From Collybiopsis luxurians FD-317 M1 (lineage: Eukaryota > Basidiomycota > Agaricomycetes > Agaricales > Omphalotaceae): a stretch of 64,000 nt of DNA. Numbering within the stretch: position 1 is the stretch's first letter; each line of letters opens with the position of its first letter. A program made the translations under genes and the position numbers. The notes under the pieces are model-generated. The model ran no database searches. It had not been told where the DNA came from and saw only the letters and a list, made by a program, of their open reading frames with translations. The DNA lies in the NCBI GenBank assembly GCA_000827265.1, contig KN834750.1:558001-622000 (forward strand), read 5' to 3'. Of the stretch, positions 59,845 to 64,000 are shown in pieces.

Positions 59845-62026
59845 ATGCCCTCTTTTTTATCACTTTCTTTGCTTCTAACTCTATTCGAATGCTATAGTTC
59901 TGTATCTGCCGTCAAAATCCCCTTCGAAGTCCGCACCACTCTTCCCTCCCGTTCCTCCTTTTACCCCAGAGACTCGTCCAACGGCACAGTAACCTTAACA
60001 AATACCGGAAATGCTCAGTATATTGCCAACCTCACAATTGCAGGCGAGGAAGTTCGAGTAATCATTGATACCGGAAGGTTTGTCGAAGCAATACTGGACT
60101 TATTCCCCTTTCTAGCAGAGGACAGCCAGCTAACATCGTGTATCTATTTAGCTCAGACTTATGGGTCAATTTTCCTTCTACCGTTCCAACGACAAGGTAA
60201 TACATGGATTGTTTTAAACGTGAACATGAACTTATCAAGACGTCTAAAAGTGACACAGGAAAAAGTCTTTCCTTGAACTATGCAATAGGTTCAGCTTCCG
60301 GGAACATCCACACTGCGACTGTTGATATTGAAGGACATAGCGCTCAGAACCAGGCATTTCGTGCGTCATTATTTACTCCCTGGATCTCCTTCTAATCAGT
60401 CTGTTTCACAGTACTTGTCACCGACGCGAGCTCTTTCAGCGGTAACATTCACCAACAGGGGTATGATGGTCAGTTCACGGTTTCCATGCACCTTACCTAT
60501 GCCTCTTTCAAACACCTCTTCATCTTTCCGACCGTCACTGATGATGATTTTCAAATCAAGGATTACTTGGCTTAGGCCCCAATAAGGGTTCGCAGATTTA
60601 CAAAAAGTTGAGCGGAGATAGTGGGGATTCTTTCCTCAGTCACATCTTCACGCAATCATCCAATACGTCAAATAATTTTATCTCCCTCCTCCTCAACCGA
60701 CACGGGGACCCTGGCCAGAACAATCTCACTGGCCAAATGACATTAGCAGAGTATATCCCAGGTTAGTGCTCATTCTCAGAGTAACCTTTGGCCATTACAT
60801 TAATACTTGTAGACAGGATACGAAAATGTGACCAACATGCCTCAAATTGATGTGGAGAGTGTTTTCAAGCTCCTGGGCTCAGGTACCGAATGCAATTTTA
60901 TTTTCACAGCTACGCTGAACTGACGTTTGGAATCCAGACCAGCATTGGCAAGCTTTGACTGATAAGAACAATGGTATCATTGGCCCAGACGGTCAAGTCA
61001 TACAGTACGACTCAATCGTACCCAAAGCACCCGATGGTCAACTTGTTGTTGTCTTCGACTCTGGGTTTACGTTCAACCAAGTTCCGCGAGACATTTCTGA
61101 TGCCATCTACGGCCGTGTACAAGGGGCCGTCTACGACTCCACCAACGAATGGTGGACAGTCCCTTGTGGACAGTTTCTGAACATCTCTCTCAACTTTGGT
61201 GGTGTGAATTATCCCGTACACCCGCTCGACACGGTGGACGACAACTTTGGAATTTCCGACTCTAGTGGTAACCATGTATGTATTGGTTCATTCCAGCCGA
61301 TCACCACTGCCTTCAGTCTGTTGGGAAACTATGACATGATTATGGGCATGAGTTTCTGTACGTCGTGATTCTTTTCTACGCAGATCTGGTTTATCAATTT
61401 CCAAGTGATATTTAGTGCGAAACGTATACGCTGTTATGAATTATGGAGACTGGATAGATGGAGGCTCATCTGCTGACCCTTACATGCAGCTGCTATCCAC
61501 CACGAATCTTCAGGCGGCTCATAACGACTTTGTCCAAGTCCGTATGGGAGGAGTTGACACCACTAATGATTCCAAGTGGGCGCTTCTCCCTGCTGATCAA
61601 GAGCAGCACTCCCCTGTTTCCGCAGAAGAAAAGAAGAAAGAGTATCAAGAGATGATTCTAAGCCGATGGCCGTACATTTTTGTTGGTTGCCTAGTATTTG
61701 TCTTGATTGTGACCGGTATCATCATTTGGAGATGTTGCTGTCGAAAAGGGCGTAAAGACAGAGGTTGCTGTGGCTGCTGCCGTAGAAGGAGGAATGCCAG
61801 CTCGCGTGGGTTGGAGAAGGACTTCGGCGCTCAAGGAAGACAGTCGGAGTCGTATCTTCCTCTTGGAGGCTTCAGAAACAATGCTTCGACAGCATCTTTC
61901 AATCACTCGACCGCATCTTTGCACCGAGATTCGCACTTCTCAAGTCATGGAGGTGGAAAGGGTTATGGGACCAACGAGTACGCGTTTCCTGAGCCAATGC
62001 ACGCTGGAGGAGGGGGGTATCGCTGA
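59845..62026 (+). CDS. Aspartic protease (A1) with C-terminal membrane anchor
   Basis: Pepsin-family protease held at the cell surface. ATG 59845 opens a signal peptide (MPSFLSLSLLLTLFECYSSV). First active site is split by an intron: VRVIIDTGS-SDLWVNFPST. Flap region LSLNYAIGSASGNIHTATVD; GYDGLLGLGPNKGSQIYKK; second active site VVVFDSGFTFNQVP (Asp-Ser-Gly rather than Asp-Thr-Gly); then NEWWTVPCGQFLNISLNFGG and LLGNYDMIMGMSFLRNVYAV. After ~60 residues a membrane helix (YIFVGCLVFVLIVTGIIIW) is followed by a Cys/Arg-rich cytosolic stretch RCCCRKGRKDRGCCGCCRRR and a Ser/Gly/His-rich tail ending MHAGGGGYR. The membrane anchor replaces the GPI signal of yeast yapsins. About ten short introns. Upstream of and tandem to a second aspartic protease. 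Confidence 0.92.
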
Positions 62027-62151
62027 GCAGGGACTCGTATATATTCATATTTACATCCGTGTTTGCTATGCAGGACTAAGCGTTATTTGCTGCCTCGAAC
62101 ATTGTATTACTTTTCTATGCATCGCAATTCGCGTACTCACTAGGACGTCGC

Positions 62152-62157
62152 ACGTGC
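62152..62157. promoter_or_regulatory. CACGTG E-box between the tandem aspartic proteases
   Basis: CACGTG (context gcacgtgcac) about 115 bp upstream of the second aspartic protease start. Seen directly; function inferred. Confidence 0.35.
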
Positions 62158-62271
62158 ACAGCCAATATTGAACAGCCTACGGCACGCCCAAGCCAAGTGG
62201 ATACATATTTCAGCTGTTGTCTTCCTATTTCTTGTTTCCATTCCATTTTTTCTTTTCTCTCCCCTTTCACG

Positions 62272-64000
62272 ATGAGACCTTGGCTATCTACTCTATCCTG
62301 TCTTCTTCCTTCATTACTTTTTCTCGACATATCTAATGCCGTAAGGATCGACGTAAACGGGCGGCGAAATGCCCCAGGATTATCCAGCTCCTTGAACGCT
62401 AGAGGAATTGGAGCATCCTCTTTAAATAACTCGGCGGATATCAGTTACTTTACTGATATTACGCTCAACGGAACAACATTCTCAGTACTTATTGATACAG
62501 GCAGTAGCGATTTATGGGTAGTGGGGTAAGGGATTAAAAATTCAATTATTTGGGCTAACAGCCCATGCGCATCGCCAACTCTCTAGGTCTGTTTCTGGAG
62601 CGACGAAGACTGGCTTTTCTGCGGGAGTATCTTACGCAGTAGGTTCTGTAGAAGGTATTTGATTATAATAGGTATCGCGCATCTCTCGTTTATTGACAGG
62701 TCCCAAAAGGTCCTATTGAGCTCGCCAATCTGGATTTTGGAGGTTATACTGTCACGGACCAAGCATTCAGTACGCCAGAACTTATACCAACTACTAAGGG
62801 GACATTCTAATCCTCATCTTCAGTTGCCGCCAGTGCCTCTGATAGCAATCCATCTGGACAAGGCTTGATTGGTAGCTTCTCCATTCAGACGCCATGTGTA
62901 TTCTGTATTCTGAAATTTCTTAAGGTCTCGGGCCCAACAGTGGGTCAAACATCTATTCCACGATAAAAAGCAATACAGGAGCCTCGGTGTGCGATCGGAT
63001 ATTCCTCCAGAACACCTGTACGCAGCGCATTTCAACTCATGTAAAGAATCGCATGTTGATCCCCTCTCTGTTCAGCTACACCAAACTTCATTACGGTCAA
63101 TCTTGGCCGTCTTGATGGTAGGTATCTATCCCGAATGGTATTCAGAACACAGTCCATTCATTCATATTGCTTCCTTCATCTGACTATTCTCATTCATAGA
63201 TCCTAGCCAGAGCTTCCCGGGAAATATCACCATGTAAGATGTTATGAACGTATGTGACTCGCGGGACCTTTTAAGCACATACTTGTAGTGGCGAAATTCT
63301 AGACGGACTCGACAGCGTCACTTCAAACCCAAAATTGAGTGTCACAACTGTCAGTATACACGACGCCGGAGACCAGCATTTTCAAGTGCTGCTAGACAGT
63401 GACGGTATTATCGGTCCAGACAACCAATCTATCTCCTACACCACCGAAGTGGACAGCACGTCGAATTCAAAACAAGCAACCGCCGTATTTGACACTGGGT
63501 TTTCACTTAGTCAAGTGCCAAAGTAGGCGCTCTTAGGCTCAATACAAATTGTACCCTGACTTCCATCATCACAGCTCTGTGGCGAACGCGTTCTACAGTA
63601 GATTCTCCGGCGCGGAGTTTGTAAACGTCTCTAATGTTGGCGCCGTTTGGATTGTTCCCTGCGATCTGGAAGTCAATTTAACGTTCAAGATGGGAGGCAC
63701 GCGGTATCCTGTTCATCCTCTAGATGCTACCCTGTAGGTCAAAGTTATTTCTTTTGCAAGTACTTATTCATCTATCTCAGGGAACCCTCTATCCTCGGCC
63801 TCGATAACGTCCAGAACTCCGAGGGAAAAGATTCTTGCATTGGACTAGTAAGTTTTTCCAAATTTCATCTGCTTTTCTTAACCAATCCAACTATTCTTTT
63901 CACAGTTCCAACCTGTATCTTTCGATACGGGGTCGGACCCCACATATGATTTCATTCTTGGAATGTCTTTCCGTAAGTTTTGTACACCGCGGGCGCGCAT
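62272..64000 (+). CDS. Second aspartic protease (A1), 3' end cut by the window
   Basis: Tandem paralogue of the preceding gene. ATG 62272 opens a signal peptide (MRPWLSTLSCLLPSLLFLDI). DISYFTDITLNGTTFSVLID leads into the first active site, IDTGSSDLWVVG, followed by introns and VSYAVGSVEGPIELANLDF, SGQGLIG-LGPNSGSNIYSTI, FPGNITIGEILDG, DGIIGPDNQSISYTTEVD, the second active site AVFDTGFSLSQVP (Asp-Thr-Gly here), VGAVWIVPCDLEVNLTFKMG, YPVHPLDATL and YDFILGMSF at the window edge. Both catalytic Asp are present. The same PVHPLD and WxVPC landmarks occur in the first copy, supporting duplication. Any C-terminal anchor lies beyond the window, so it is not known whether this copy is membrane-bound or secreted. 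Confidence 0.9.

Overview
This is a gene-dense, intron-rich fungal nuclear contig. The introns (mostly about 45-60 nt, GT...AG, often with a CTAAC/CTGAC-like branch point), the Zn2Cys6 factor whose cluster runs into the basidiomycete-style GSLATGQGTRFVLA segment, the fungal phytochrome and the secreted sedolisin/aspartic-protease set all point to an Agaricomycotina basidiomycete (mushroom-forming group). The species cannot be named from the sequence. All gene models below were spliced by hand, so outer boundaries are firmer than some internal exons.

Layout. 1-4.5 kb: methylenetetrahydrofolate reductase (+), histone H4 (-), NFKBIL1-like J-domain protein (+). 4.6-8.8 kb (-): membrane-anchored GH17 beta-1,3-glucanase and a basidiomycete-type unknown protein. 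9.1-24.9 kb (+): the giant ribosome-assembly ATPase midasin. 25.1-36.4 kb (-): Tra2-like RRM/RS splicing factor, SYLF/Ysc84 protein, Msb1/Mug8-domain protein, heme oxygenase, and a triple-CCCH zinc-finger protein. 37.7-40.4 kb (+): PA-TM-RING ubiquitin ligase and a doubtful hypothetical gene. 40.9-48.2 kb: Zn2Cys6 transcription factor (-), a small hypothetical gene (+), NPP-type phosphodiesterase (-). 48.4-54.3 kb (+): complete fungal phytochrome hybrid histidine kinase. 54.6-59.2 kb (-): short-chain dehydrogenase, histone-fold Dpb3/POLE4-like protein, sedolisin. 59.8-64 kb (+): two tandem aspartic proteases, the second cut by the window end.

How genes may work together. The window holds both a heme oxygenase (source of biliverdin) and a phytochrome whose PAS-domain cysteine is the biliverdin-attachment type, about 14 kb apart. 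The 57-64 kb end is an extracellular acid-protease cluster. The rest are housekeeping genes (one-carbon metabolism, chromatin, ribosome assembly, splicing, actin and polarity, wall glucan turnover).

Most notable structural signals: a 2-nt micro-exon in the GH17 gene, a 5-nt micro-exon completing the DNA-binding domain of the Zn2Cys6 factor, and a 14-nt exon carrying the catalytic threonine of the phosphodiesterase. No mobile element with coding capacity, CRISPR array, rRNA or convincing tRNA was found.
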